A program made the translations under genes and the position numbers. The notes beneath the pieces are model-generated. The model saw only the letters and a list, made by a program, of their open reading frames with translations, searched no databases and was not told where the DNA came from. From NCBI RefSeq assembly GCF_019649055.1, contig NW_026570225.1:1612001-1676000 (forward strand): a stretch of DNA of 64,000 bases, in the 5' to 3' direction. This stretch comes from Paramacrobiotus metropolitanus. Lineage: Eukaryota > Tardigrada > Eutardigrada > Parachela > Macrobiotidae. Within the stretch, counting starts at the first letter, position 1. Every line of letters begins with the position of its first letter. Of the stretch, positions 1 through 10,579 are shown piece by piece.

Positions 1-32
1 GTTTGACTGGAGCTCCGCCCCTCCAGTTGAAG

Positions 33-186
33 TACAATGTACGACAAAGAGGTTGAACCGATCAGTCGGTCCGCGGTTCAAAATAACCTCGCAAGCGTCC
101 AAGTTTTAGTGGTGGCGTGTCGTTGCGAGGTTATTTTGAACCGCGGACCGACTGATCGGTTCAACCTCTTTTTGTCGTACATTGTA
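33..186. repeat. Inverted repeat (foldback), 61-63 bp arms
   Basis: The arms 33-93 and 124-186 are reverse complements apart from a 2-base length difference in an A run. They enclose a 30-base spacer. No protein is supported: the short open frame through here only reads across the arms. It looks like a small foldback transposon or a cruciform-forming repeat. Confidence 0.85.
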
Positions 187-205
187 TCTACTGTAGACTT
201 TATTT

Positions 206-266
206 ACAGGGTGCCATCTTGGCGAGAATCGTCAATTTGACGATTCTCGCCAGGATGGCACCCTGT
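206..266. repeat. 61-bp palindrome
   Basis: The sequence reads from ACAGGGTGCCAT to its reverse complement around the centre GTCAATTTGAC, with one mismatched position. It sits 20 bases after the preceding inverted repeat, so two foldback structures lie back to back. Confidence 0.85.
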
Positions 267-1204
267 GGCGGTTGGCAGCCGTGCGCCTAAGGTGCGCCGG
301 GAAGTCATCGTATGGCCCATAACAACAAGTTCTTATCCTGGCACTCTTTGAACAGCGCGCGTTACGCGCTGTTTATGCACTCAAAGATGTCCTTTAAACG
401 CATGGCCAAAGTCCCTTCTCCGATCTTCTTCGCATTGGCTTCGATTCTCTTTGGCTTCCGGAGATTGTACCGCGCTGTGATATCCGTGAAGTCAATCATG
501 TCGACCAAGTACTGCGGCGGACGGTACGCTTATGCTAAACATATCTATATGCATAACTAAGCATATGCTGCAAATGCAACCCCTCGTTCGCTGGATGGCT
601 CGCTGTATACGAAAAATACGAGTATACATAGTTGTGGACCTGTGGTTTCCATTCTTGTCTTTTACGCTGGACGAGAGGCCGGAGAGCGTACAGGTATACC
701 TCGAAACAAGACCTATGTTAGGCGCTAAACTTCAAAGCACTGTAGTCAGTCAGCGTATTCACCGCAAAGCAGCTTGTTTCCGTTGCCCTACCCCTAACAG
801 TTCTGATTGGTGGCTGCCTTTTCTGATTGCATGATACCACACCGGACTGCAGCGCCGCATTGCAGGAGAACCTCTCTTAAAAATTAAAATACACATCTTT
901 ATAACATTCAACCTGTAAGTAAGGAACCGAACGGGATTCGCAACTTCGCATGCGATAACATTTATAACATTCGTATCTTTATTTAGATACGCTTTCCACG
1001 GAACCGAATGCAGTTTTATCAGTGTAGAGGACCTCTGAATGACATTCTGCTAAACGTGTCAGTTATAACTGTAAGTCAGAGTTATTCAAGTATCAACTTT
1101 TATTAGCGATTCGTGCTGGGAAATGAATACAAGAGTATCAGTTAACAAAAAAAGCATAACATCATTTCCGTTCCGCCAAATGAAAGGCAAAGTAAACATC
1201 TTCC
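267..1204. other. No gene recognised
   Basis: The frames between 312 and 834 show no known domain and no conserved motif. The remainder is AT-rich spacer. Confidence 0.5.
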
Positions 1205-1640
1205 TTCTCTACCACGTCGCTAAATGTACCGAGAACAGACACTGCATTTCCTCTCTGAATCTCAATACCAATTCTTAAACTCTCCTGAGCGGGGGTTGCC
1301 TGTACTGTCGATGATCTTTCTCGACTGCTCTTAGAAGAACTTCTTCGTCAGTGGTCCAAATGTACCTGTAGTTTCGAACGCCAGCGGCTGTGCGATGTAA
1401 AGGTCTGCCAGCCCGCTATATTTTTCTAACTTCCGGTTTTCCCGTATTTCCGCTGCACAACCCGGCACTCTGGACGTCTGTGCGATGTACGTCTGCGCAA
1501 ATGTGTCCGCCACGGTTACATCCGACACCAGCGGCTTTCCGTTTTTCCAAGGAAAAGTTGTCACACCGTCGGGCCGCTTTCCATCGCTCTATCCAAGCCC
1601 GCCGGCTCGAGTGACGATTGCACTTTTGCCGAACTCAACA
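1205..1640 (-). mobile_element. Non-LTR retrotransposon, C-terminal pol fragment
   Basis: On the minus strand, 1331-1600 encodes DGKRPDG followed by TTFPW and an aspartate about 15 residues after the PD. Further on, 1215-1290 encodes a QESLRIGIEIQRGN-type C-terminus. These are the same landmarks as in the longer copy at 3567-4400 (RPDG...WDATC and QRGNAASAMGT). In R2-type elements a K/RPD...D motif belongs to the restriction-like endonuclease at the end of the pol protein. The frame changes just before DGKRPDG, and stops lie downstream, so this copy is dead. Assignment to the R2-like group is by motif only. Confidence 0.75.
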
Positions 1641-2356
1641 CCCGTTTGGTCGCTTCATTCAAAACTGCGTGGACACCGTGTCTTCCTTTCGCTAACTTGC
1701 ATACCAGCTCGTGGTGTCCTAGACTGTTCTGCTAAACTTGCTTGGGTTAACAAATACAGGTGCATACAGGTGCATACGGTATTAAGCCGGAAACATCGCA
1801 AAATAATAACGATAAACGCTAACGTTGTTGTGCAAATGGTAATTACTTATGTACAAGCACATCTTAACAGAATATCTATATTATTCTTATTTTATCAGTC
1901 TTGAAGTACTCCTAAGCAAACTCTGTAAACAGAATACAATTAATTCAGGTTTTATAATGTGCTACAGCTGATACTAGGAGTGCAGATCAGATTATATACT
2001 CTAATCTGCCCACTTGCTAGTGGCTACTGCCTTTAATTTTGCTTTATAAGATACTCGAAGTACTGCTACGCTTTCTCCACCGCCCCAAACTATACAGGTG
2101 GGGCAATTTCCCTTTACAAAATGCATCCCGGAATACAATGCGAAATTGAAAAAAAATTGTTTTATGCCGTTAGCGGTGTGTATCGTGACTCGTGAGATCG
2201 CCAATATTATGTCCTGATTGCAAAGCTGATGGCCCTGCACTGAATAAACAGTACATTTGATATTTATATAGATATAAGTACTGTATGAACTGCGAGTAGT
2301 GAAGTAGCACGTAACTGTACGTTTAGATAATGGCAGAGATTTTGCTCTTGCGTAAA
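1641..2356. other. No gene recognised
   Basis: Only short frames without recognisable motifs. A small direct repeat (AGGTGCATAC twice) lies near 1760. Confidence 0.5.
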
Positions 2357-2540
2357 CTAGCGGTGGTTGTCAACCACATTATTGGCAATTTATTGCACGA
2401 GCGCGAGCGCCAGTACGACTGGGTAATGGACTAATGAACGGGTTTTGTGCCTTTGTGGAATAGGAAAAATGTTCGACAGACAAATGTTTTGCCCTTGACA
2501 AAGGTTTAATTGCAGCACCTTGCGCTTCGCGCTCGGTGCA
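2357..2540 (-). mobile_element. Hairpin-ended, Helitron-like element, copy H1
   Basis: On the minus strand the element starts with the hairpin GCACCGAGCGCGAAGCGC (extending into GAGGTGC) and ends with GTGGTTGACAACCAC-CG-CTAG, followed by T. The unit is 184 bp and has no coding capacity. Related copies lie at 2718-3337, 51025-51186, 51328-51806 and 59590-59763. A 3' hairpin followed by CTAG before a T is a Helitron habit, but the hairpin is unusually close to the CTAG (2 bases). Confidence 0.65.
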
Positions 2541-2717
2541 AATAAGCCGTGCACGGCGAGCAAGCCTCAGTCGCGTAAAAATCGTGGCGTCACGGGCACG
2601 GGCCGGAAGCCGTTTGATTGGTAAACCAAAATTCTATTTAAAAAAAGGTCCGAAATGTCGAAATCCGAAATGTCTGTATACCAAAGGCGGTATGCCGTAA
2701 TGGTCAGATAATTATTA

Positions 2718-3337
2718 CTAGTGGTGGTTGTTAACCACATCCTTGCACCGAGCGCGAGCGCCGGTCCGCTGGGAATGTGAAACTATGAATCGACATGGCG
2801 CGCGAACCCAGTTCTGATGGCGCTCTTCGGGAATGGTGTAACCAGCCGCTGGTTACCAGCGTATATGTAATATAAGCTCGCTGGTGCAAGTTTTGCGCTG
2901 GCCTGTTCCAGACTATTGTTACGATCCCGAGATCTACTGTCATTCTGGGAAACTACATTGAGGAAAACACTATAGAACACTACATTTAGGAAAACATTCA
3001 AAAAAGATTTCGCTGTGGATAAAAACAAATGGTTTTTATCGAAATTCTGACCAGAAAATTTCGTGCTGAAGTATTAACGACACCAAGTATTATTGCGCGC
3101 TTCCAATACCATTAGAAAACGATGTTAATGACATCCTTGAAACAGCGCGTAGGCTATGAATATACCACTGCCAATGGAAATGAAAATTTGTAGAATTGGA
3201 AAAGCGTGACCGACGCTTTTCGTGGGCGACAGACAAACTCTGCTACGGGAAGCGTATACTCTGCTATGGAATGCTATGAATGCGTGCATCGCTTGACGAA
3301 GGCATAGAGTTGCACCTCGCGCTTCGCGCTCGGTGCA
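2718..3337 (-). mobile_element. Hairpin-ended, Helitron-like element, copy H2 (long form)
   Basis: It has the same two ends as H1: the GCACC...GGTGC hairpin at 3315-3337, and a GTGGTTAACAACCAC hairpin plus CACTAG at 2718-2740. It is 620 bp because it holds about 430 bp of extra internal sequence. Much of that internal sequence (about 2865-3330) recurs in opposite orientation at 51328-51806, so the insert is part of the family and not a private insertion. No protein recognised. Confidence 0.65.
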
Positions 3338-3566
3338 GATAAAAAAAAGTGCTACGAAACTCGCATTTCAGTTTGCGTGCTAGACCGCTTGTATAAAAAG
3401 CCCAAAGATATACTTACACAACCGCATCCACAGTGGCTATATGTAGACCATAATTATGCGTAAACCAGTATCGCAACAGTCTTCGAAGTTACTTTATTCA
3501 ATTTGGCGATACAATAACAATCACAAGTTTCCATAAAAGTGAAAGAATTGTACTGAGTACACAGCC

Positions 3567-4400
3567 TCAGCCGACTACGGAAATAGGCGGCCTAATCACA
3601 CAGAAGGTTTCGCCTAAGTTGGCCGATGCTGGTGCTGTTCCCATGGCAGAGGCCGCGTTCCCGCGTTGGATGTCAAGGCTGATCCGTTGGCGCAGAAACT
3701 CCGTCGCCCGCACCTCGCCTGTCTCCTGTTGTATCATCTTCCCGACTTCGGTGACCAAACGAGAGGCGTCCGGTCCGAGTGTTTCGACGCCAAATGCACG
3801 GAACAGGTAATCTCGGGTGAGTTCTCGATACTTCGCCTGCTCTGCGCGCGCCGCGGCTGCTCCCGCTTGCTTCGATGTTGCCGCGATGTGCGACAAGGCT
3901 ACCGTGCACACACATGTGGCGTCCCAGGTCAACATCTTTCCTCTTTCCCATGGGACCAAAGTCACTCCGTCGGGGCGCTTGCCATTGGTGAGGCAAGTAC
4001 CAGGTGGTTCCAGTTCCGTTTCATTACCGGCGGAAGCAAATGCGCGCTTTAAAATGACACTGATGCAGCTGTGCCTGGGCTTCCGGCCCCGACTTTTTTT
4101 ACAACTCAGGCCATGGCATCCTCGCGCATCGGCCCATTCACCACAATCGCAACGGTGTGGAATAGTGACTGGTACGCCGAGACGCAGGCCGACAGCAATT
4201 CTGAGTGTGGTGTCGTTTAGGAAGTTACCGACGGAGGCTGCTGGAAGCGCTTCCAGCCATGCGCCGTTATCCCTAGTGCTCACACCTCGAAGACGGGCCT
4301 CGCTTGACATGTCTGACTGGGCTGCCGCCAGGAGGGTTTCCACCGTGCCGTGGATGATCGGTTCATCCCAAATCTTCTGGTGTTTGTTGTGTGTCGTATC
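3567..4400 (-). mobile_element. Non-LTR retrotransposon C-terminal pol region (zinc knuckle plus endonuclease-like motif)
   Basis: A minus-strand open frame of 258 codons from 4343 to 3567, open upstream to about 4400, encodes the C-terminal end of an R2-like pol protein. Visible in order: an LRLG stretch; a CDCGEW...CHGLSC cysteine-histidine cluster (zinc-binding type); a basic helix; RPDGVTLVPW with an aspartate 15 residues after the PD; and QRISLDIQRGNAASAMGT near the end. In R2-type elements a K/RPD...D motif marks the endonuclease that nicks the target. The reverse transcriptase domain is missing, so this is a 5'-truncated copy, the usual outcome of target-primed reverse transcription. 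The frame is uninterrupted, so the copy is fairly young. No poly-A tail or target duplication was identified. Confidence 0.8.
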
Positions 4401-5016
4401 TTACGGAGTGTTTGACTGATTAGCGTCCTGCTTTCGTATCAGCATTTTGCCAAGATTCATTTCTGTTTCCCATCGTACAACTCGTTGTGTAATTGTTGTT
4501 CATTTGTCCACTCCTATAAACGGCACTGCTCCGCTGCTCTAAGACAATAAATTTACCATATTTAGTCCAACATGAACTCGCCGGCGAAGCGTCGTCCATA
4601 TTTCATCTACAGTATAATCTATAAATATCTACGTTTCTGTAAAAAAACGTTAATTACCTACCCTCTTTGTTTATGTTCCAAGCGTTTCACGCAGAGTTTC
4701 AAATCAAAGTCACGAAAATGAAATGCGCTTCAATTATGACACTGGACGTCGCGACTGGTTATGCAAATCCTGCGGGAACACTGGCAAACAGGGATTAAAA
4801 TATCAGAAATTTATTAATACACACTTCCCTCACACCCCCACGGGGGCTGCCCCTCGCACTACGGGGGGATGGGGTTTTGTGACATTCTTGCGAAGTATAC
4901 AGATACAGCTTAGGACGAAATGGTCGCATACCCAACATCTCCACATACAGTACGTATGCAGCGCAGTGCACTGTACGACAGAGTTCAAAATATCCGTTTC
5001 GTACAAGTGCACTGCA
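4401..5016. other. No gene recognised
   Basis: The 123-codon plus frame at 4723-5094 runs straight into the palindrome that follows and has no recognised motif. It is probably not a gene. Confidence 0.5.
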
Positions 5017-5024
5017 CCGCTTGC

Positions 5025-5076
5025 GTACAGAATGCTGGGTATGGGGCTATATAGCCCCATACCCAGCATTCTGTAC
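5025..5076. repeat. 52-bp perfect palindrome
   Basis: GTACAGAATGCTGGGTATGG and its reverse complement meet at the centre GGCTATATAGCC. Imperfect symmetry continues outward on both sides (CCGCTT...AAGCGG, about 5017-5083). Confidence 0.9.
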
Positions 5077-5105
5077 AAGCGGAAGTTAGAATGATGTACA
5101 AGCGG

Positions 5106-5181
5106 AAGATTACATACAATGTAGGACTAAATGGTCGCATATAATTATGCGACCATTTAGTCCTACATTGTATGTAATCTT
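5106..5181. repeat. 76-bp palindrome
   Basis: The arms begin AAGATTACATACAATG and end CATTGTATGTAATCTT around the AT-rich centre CATATAATTATG. It lies 30 bases from the preceding palindrome. The motif TGGTCGCATA of its arm also occurs near 4921, so the wider area 4915-5190 may be one rearranged foldback element. Confidence 0.9.
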
Positions 5182-5389
5182 ATACAAGCCCAGCACGGAT
5201 GAATAATGTCTTAGGATTTCGAGCATGTAAAAAGGTTAACTGTATATGTATTAAATAATGGCACGATGTCTATTACATTAAGGAGGCACGAACAAAATAA
5301 ACAGACGTGAGCAGTACCTGTTATTTTGCTTATTAGCAGTTCGCGAACTTCAATGGCAATTCAATATAATAACACATAGTAACAATCTG

Positions 5390-5650
5390 GGGATTTACAG
5401 TTAGCCCATGTTAAGCTAATGGCCACCATGGTAACAAGCTTTTGAGTGACCACTGGACTGTGGGTACTGGGCTTTCCAGAAAATTGATGATGCAGGAACA
5501 CTCTCGACACTGAGAGAATTCTGTAGCACTTTAGAGCGGGCAGATTGGATGTGTGGAACGCGAGAAAATTGGTTACAACGGCAAAGTGTCGAGGACCCTG
5601 GTTACGTAGTTACAGAGTAGTATTCATATAACCAGTCTACGGGATCTACA
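5390..5650 (+). repeat. Direct repeat module, copy 1 (mate at 7735-7985)
   Basis: It shares blocks in the same order with 7735-7985: GGCC-CCATGGTAACAAGC, GAGTGACCACTGG, a GCGAGAAAATTGGAT-like stretch, and AGTATTCATATAAC at the end. Between the blocks the copies have drifted. The two copies flank the CCTAAGAAA-containing tandem region. Confidence 0.6.
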
Positions 5651-5759
5651 TCCGTACACAAACTTTTGCGGCGCAAGTTTGTTACGAAATGCACACTTCG
5701 CATCGGTTGATCGCATTGGTCCCAGCCGCTAAGAAAACTACGAAATTTAAGAAAGAGAA

Positions 5760-5900
5760 AATCTAAGAAAACTTGAGAAACCCAAAGAAAGCCCAAGAAA
5801 CCTAAGAAACCTAAGAATACCTAAGAAACCTAAGAAGCCTAAGAAACCTAAGAAACCTAAAAAAACCTAAAAAACCTAAGAAACCTAAGATATCTAAGAA
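5760..5900 (+). repeat. Short tandem array, unit CCTAAGAAA
   Basis: About a dozen imperfect 9-base units (CCTAAGAAA with variants such as CCTAAGAAT and CCTAAAAAA). A second array of the same unit lies at 6635-6740. The core resembles telomere-like short repeats only loosely; nothing else here suggests a chromosome end. Confidence 0.85.
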
Positions 5901-5994
5901 ATATCGTATATGAAAGAATACGAGGTATACCGATCACGCTGGTGGTATTGACTGCGATTAATTTTTGCACATGTTTCTTAAATTTTCAATACTT

Positions 5995-7225
5995 TGTAAC
6001 GTGCCGATGCCGAGGCCGCGGTCTGTCTCGGTTTTTCCGAACGGTCCGCGAACAGACAATGCATTTACCATGTATGTTTATGGGGGGCCATGGCAAACAA
6101 TTTGTTTTTTGGGGCTACTCCTTCCCTTTTGGGGCGTATCGATGGCGCAATAGCGTAAGAACATTCGCGCCGTTGAGACGAATTTAACGCACTTGGCCGC
6201 GTCGAAATCGGTTCAGCCGTTCGCCCAAACATTGGCTACATTATCAATCGTGTATACGTGGTTACGGATGTAGATAACAACTTTCCTTTCCGGTCCCCTT
6301 TTTTCCCCTCGAGGCGCATCGTCTCAGTAATAGCGTAACATCCACCGCGTCGTTGCAGCGGTTCTAGCGCACTTGACCGCGTTGAAATCGGCCTACCCGT
6401 TCTCCCAAACATAGATTTTTTAACCTTACTCTGTCACGGTTGTTACGGATGTAGTTATCCAGTATACGGAAATCTACATTCGCGCACAGATCTTTACCGA
6501 ATTCTACTTTTAGCAAATAGCTAATGGGATCCATGTCCGTACGCAACTATTGCGGTGAAAGTTTGTTTCGCCGATTTCGACAACGCATCGGTTAATTCCG
6601 CCAAGAAAGTATGAAAATATAATGAATGCGAGATAACCTAAGAAACCTAAGAAATCTAATAAACCTAAGAAAACTAAGAAACTTAAGAAACCTAAGAAAC
6701 CTAAGAAAACCTTGGAAACCCAAGAAACCTAAGAATTACGTAAATTGTAATGAATAAAGGTCGTTCGTATTTAATTATAGGATAATTTAATTATAGGAGA
6801 ATACGTAAGAATACATAAAAAACTCGGAAATCTAGGTACTACGCCGCGATTTTTCCCTGAATATTGTTTTTAGCGAATGTTTTCGAAGAACTGTGGTCGT
6901 GGCTTCCGTTTTCTTAGAGATTGTTTTCCAATTTTTTTCGTGATTTTTTAACGAACCGATGCCGAAGTGCGCGGTGTACCTCTGTCACTGGGACTGTGCG
7001 GCTTAGCCCATGTCCGTCTATGGAGGCCCATGGCAACAATTTGTTTTTCGAAGTTTCTGTTTCCCCGTTGGGGCGTATCGATTTCGGAATAGCGTATGAA
7101 CCTTCGCGCCGTTCCGACAATTCTAACGTACTTTACCGCGTCAAAATCGGCCCACCCGTTCGCCCAAACGTCGCGTTGGTCAGTAGTTCCTGTCATAACT
7201 ATTTCGAATGTAGATAACCAGATGA
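5995..7225 (+). repeat. Diverged tandem triplication of a module
   Basis: Blocks recur in order at about 5995-6275, 6295-6460 (partial) and 6955-7225. They include GCCGATGCCGA, CCATGGCAA-CAATTTGTTTTT, GGGGCGTATCGAT, AATAGCGTA, TTCGCGCCGTT, a CGTCAAAATCGG-like block, and CCCGTTCGCCCAAAC. Each module is followed or preceded by a GTTACGGATGTAG-like block, and the CCTAAGAAA arrays fall between modules. No conserved open frame runs through the copies, so the unit is more likely an element or satellite than a gene. Confidence 0.6.
6635..6740 (+). repeat. Second CCTAAGAAA tandem array
   Basis: Roughly ten imperfect units, with the same 9-base core as at 5760-5900. Confidence 0.85.
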
Positions 7226-7734
7226 GCACGGATGAATATTGGCTTACGACTGGGCAAATAAGTTAGTTTAAAATTCATACGTTCCAGCCCATTCGAGAAA
7301 GCAGTAACAGTTATTTTTTTTGTTTGAAAATAGTTGGTTTTTGTATAAGAAAACAGATTTTGTTAAGTTTATCGGATTTAACAAAAGACAGGGAATACTC
7401 TGCGGCGGTTGTATCAGGTGAATTTTTCCTTTTCTTGTCGTTTGGCTTAGTGATTAGCCAACCTGTGGACGCTTGCTGTCATTGTCGGGTATTACTTTAG
7501 CAAACGGGGTCTCTCAGTCCAGTTGCTACTAATGTTCAGTTCTTAGATTATTGTCCTTTGTTTATAGAGTTTGTGTCGTTTTGTGGCTCGGCTGCTGTTT
7601 TTCTGTTCATTCTGCTAAACTCGCGAAACTGTAATAGCAACGAAGTGTCGTACAGTCAGCCCACGGAACATAGGAAACGCAGAGGCGCAGCCGAAGCTGT
7701 TTTATGTTTGAGCTAACTGAGTAAGTACAGTGTA
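7226..7734. other. No gene recognised
   Basis: AT-rich spacer between the tandem modules and the second direct-repeat copy. Confidence 0.5.
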
Positions 7735-7985
7735 ATGTGACCGTGGTAACAGACCAGCCATGTTAGCGCTATGGCCTCCATGGTAACAAGCCTTCGAGTG
7801 ACCACTGGGCTTGAGGTTCTGCATTTAGCAAACAACGATTAGCCTTAGATCACCCGCTAGGCCGAGCAGTTTCCAGAACATTTTAAAGCGAGAAAATTGG
7901 ATGAGTGGGAGCTGAGATCATTGAGAACAAAGAGGAGAGGCAGAAAACCTGCAAGAGATGTACAGTATTCATATAACTACTACTA
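7735..7985 (+). repeat. Direct repeat module, copy 2 (mate at 5390-5650)
   Basis: Same block order as the first copy, ending in the shared AGTATTCATATAAC. Confidence 0.6.
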
Positions 7986-8221
7986 TATCAGTAACCTTAT
8001 GATACATACATGAAAAAAATTTCGGTTGAGCCGGTTGAGCTATCTTCCGAAAATTACGCTTGAGTTATCATTTCTTGTGGTTTTGGAGTACTTTGGACCG
8101 CTTGTAATACAGTGAAATAAATACACAGATCAATGCAGGTCCAAGTAAAATGAACCGGTTATTGCTGTTAGAGTGTTAGTGCAGGTTTTTCTAATGTAGG
8201 ATTTTTGCCAAATATACAGAA

Positions 8222-8330
8222 AAACCTAAGGCATGTTCGAATTTCCATGAATTGCCATGAATTAGGAGGAATGCCGTGAATTTTTATTAGGACTGCCATG
8301 AATTTTTTTTAGTTAGAGGGCTTGATGGGG
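8222..8330 (+). repeat. Short degenerate repeat of GCCATGAATT
   Basis: Four to five imperfect copies of a TGCC(A/G)TGAATT(T) core at irregular spacing in AT-rich sequence. Confidence 0.5.
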
Positions 8331-8477
8331 CGTTTTTAGTGCACGATGACTACCGTCACAAATCCTTTGAATTTACTTTATGTGCCATTTCAATTTGCTA
8401 CTGGTTGCACCAAATACAAAATACTTTTAGAACCAATGACTGGAGGAAAAAATAAAGGGCACAAGGAAACGGCCGCG

Positions 8478-9600
8478 TCGGCCCGGCGTGCAGTACAGTG
8501 TCCAACGTGTCTTAAAGATTCATGATCGTATCCACACTAGCTATAAGCCACACTGGTCAGTAAAGCAAGAAGCGGCCGATACAGTTTGCTACAGTGTTTT
8601 CAAACAAACAGGTGTCAGTTCAGGATGCTTTCTTTATAAGGCGTTGTACTGCAGTTGTTTTTTATGCCCCAAGAAATATTCCCTGGCCAACAACCTGAAG
8701 GCCGACATAAACGCGCGTCTTGGACGCCGCGAATACGTCTGTCAGGTCTGCTCAAAAGCATTCGTTCAGTCCGCCCATTTGCGGACTCAGACTCGTCAAA
8801 ATACGCATATGAAGAACAAAATCACCAATGTTCACAATGCTTGAGCAACTTCTTCTCGAAAGGTGAGATGACACCCGAATACATTCAATAATTAGTGAGT
8901 GATGGGGAACGTTTATCGTGGTTTTGCATGCTTAAATTTTGATACGGAATTCGTCAAATTTAGAGGCTAATTCTTGTTTCGAGTCTGTGGCGGACTTTTT
9001 TGAATATGAATATCGAATAGATATCTTGTATTCAAACCGAACGAGATCCCTTAGCATACTTATTTGAATTTTTTAACAACCAAAACACTACTATTGCTGT
9101 AGCAGTCATATAATAACGAAACTGGCATACATTAACGAAACTGGTATACTGACGGCCGTTTAAAACGGCCGCCACATAGCGTACACCATTAAACTGGTTG
9201 ATAAAAATTTAGAAAATATTTTATTTTGCATAGCTGCTCGGGATCGTCATGAGCATAGGCATACCGGCGTCAAATCGTATCCTTGTCCGTTCTGTCAGAA
9301 GTCCTTTTCTCGTCGGGAAAGTCAAATGCAACACAGATGCCTGCAACACCGAAATACTACGCGTAAGGACTACGCGTAAGCGTACGAAATCAAAGGATAG
9401 GCGAAGGTTTTTGCAATCCGATAGTGGATGGATGCGTTGCCATACAGCTGCAGTTGGACGCCAAATTAAAACTGAAATGGACCCTGGCGACCCCGAAATG
9501 CCCGGACCACTTCCGATGGTTTGTCCGCCTGACTATGATCAGGCCGACGAGGCGGTTGTCGCAAATCCTGTGAAACAGGAAGAGGAAGAGGTAACCACTT
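8478..9600 (+). pseudogene. Decayed C2H2 zinc-finger gene with a fossil intron
   Basis: The plus strand encodes a run of C2H2 fingers (DNA-binding, transcription-factor type) in broken frames. Pieces are: QCPTCLK near 8497; CFLCPKKYSLANNLKA (about 8660-8710), where both expected histidines read D and R; YVCQVCSKAFVQSAHL, where the first histidine reads Q; then, in another frame, CSQCLSNFFSK. Removing 8863-9233 (GT..AG, 371 bp) joins CSQCLSNFFSK to AARDRHEHRHTG, which restores perfect C-x2-C-x12-H-x3-H spacing and a TGxKxYPC linker. The next finger, CPFCQKSFSRRESQMQHR, is complete. An acidic tail follows to a stop near 9600. Lost histidines and at least one frame change argue for a pseudogene. 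A working gene with unseen extra exons is less likely. Confidence 0.6.
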
Positions 9601-9602
9601 AA

Positions 9603-10080
9603 TACGACGAGAATGCCACCGAACAGGTGCTGGCCGATAATTTCGGTGCATTAGAAAAATTAATATTACCTGATTTCCTGGTTTTCTACTCTAGGTTCTA
9701 AGTGGCCTGATTAAGCAGGAGCAGAGAGCGATTTCGAGCCGTTTGAGGCTGGCGATCCAATGGACTTTGCTCTCTGGGATGAACAAGGCTTTTGAACATG
9801 CTAGACCTGCTGTATTAAGCATGGTCAGTTGCGCCTGTGCGTTGTTGTGCATTGTTTGCGGATCGCAATGGAGTGACTGCAATGTTGGAATCGCAACGCC
9901 GGAAGTGGTGTTTGCACGATGCTGAGGGTGGTTGTAATTATGATTCGAGGAATGTGATAGAAAGGTTTTGCTTTTTGTACGCAGTTGATGGTATTATTTG
10001 ATTTTGTTATACATTGCTCCCTTTTCTAGAAAATTTTACTTGTCGACCGGAGCGCAGCGGAGGTCCTCTAATTCAGACAA
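9603..10080. other. No gene recognised
   Basis: Small frames only. It contains GACCGGAGCGCAGC near 10047, whose exact reverse complement occurs near 12146 and may mark the two ends of a composite element. Confidence 0.4.
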
Positions 10081-10084
10081 AACT

Positions 10085-10235
10085 AAAAAGGTGCTGTCTG
10101 TCTGTGTCCGTTACGGAAGTAAGAAATGACGTCATACAAGGAAGTAAATGTCGTCATACAAGGAAGTAAAGAAAAATATGCCATATAAGGAAACCGGAAA
10201 TAACGTCATACAAGGAAGTAAAACTGAAGTGACCT
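10085..10235 (+). repeat. Short direct repeats, unit about 21-24 bp
   Basis: GTCATACAAGGAAGTAAA occurs three times, with one diverged copy (GCCATATAAGGAAACC) between. Confidence 0.8.
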
Positions 10236-10579
10236 TTCCAGAGAAAGGACACATCAGAGGTTCAAGGGAGCACCGCAAAATTTGAGGTTTGCAGCAAACA
10301 TTTCTTTAATAGCCCTGCCAACTGCCTTTTGAAAGGGCTATCACTGAAGATAGTTTTGCCGTAAAATACTTAACCTAAGGCAAACATCGCTGGTGCTTGT
10401 TTGGCTCTACTTTGGTGGTATGACGTTGGCGAAGCCCTTTGTTTATGTTAAGGTTGATCTCACAAACCGTTTTAGTCAGTTAAACAGCAAGCAGATATTT
10501 TCTTTTGGAATTCAAAACTCAGTCTTTAGCTCTTGATAATCAGAATACTTATTACTTCTCCGACAACAATGTCCCTTTT

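Noticed and set aside
3817-4419. 200-codon plus-strand frame
   Set aside because: It is the opposite strand of the retrotransposon pol tail, which has clear family motifs.
5760-5900. CCTAAGAAA array as a telomere
   Set aside because: It is short, imperfect and internal, flanked on both sides by ordinary sequence and other repeats.
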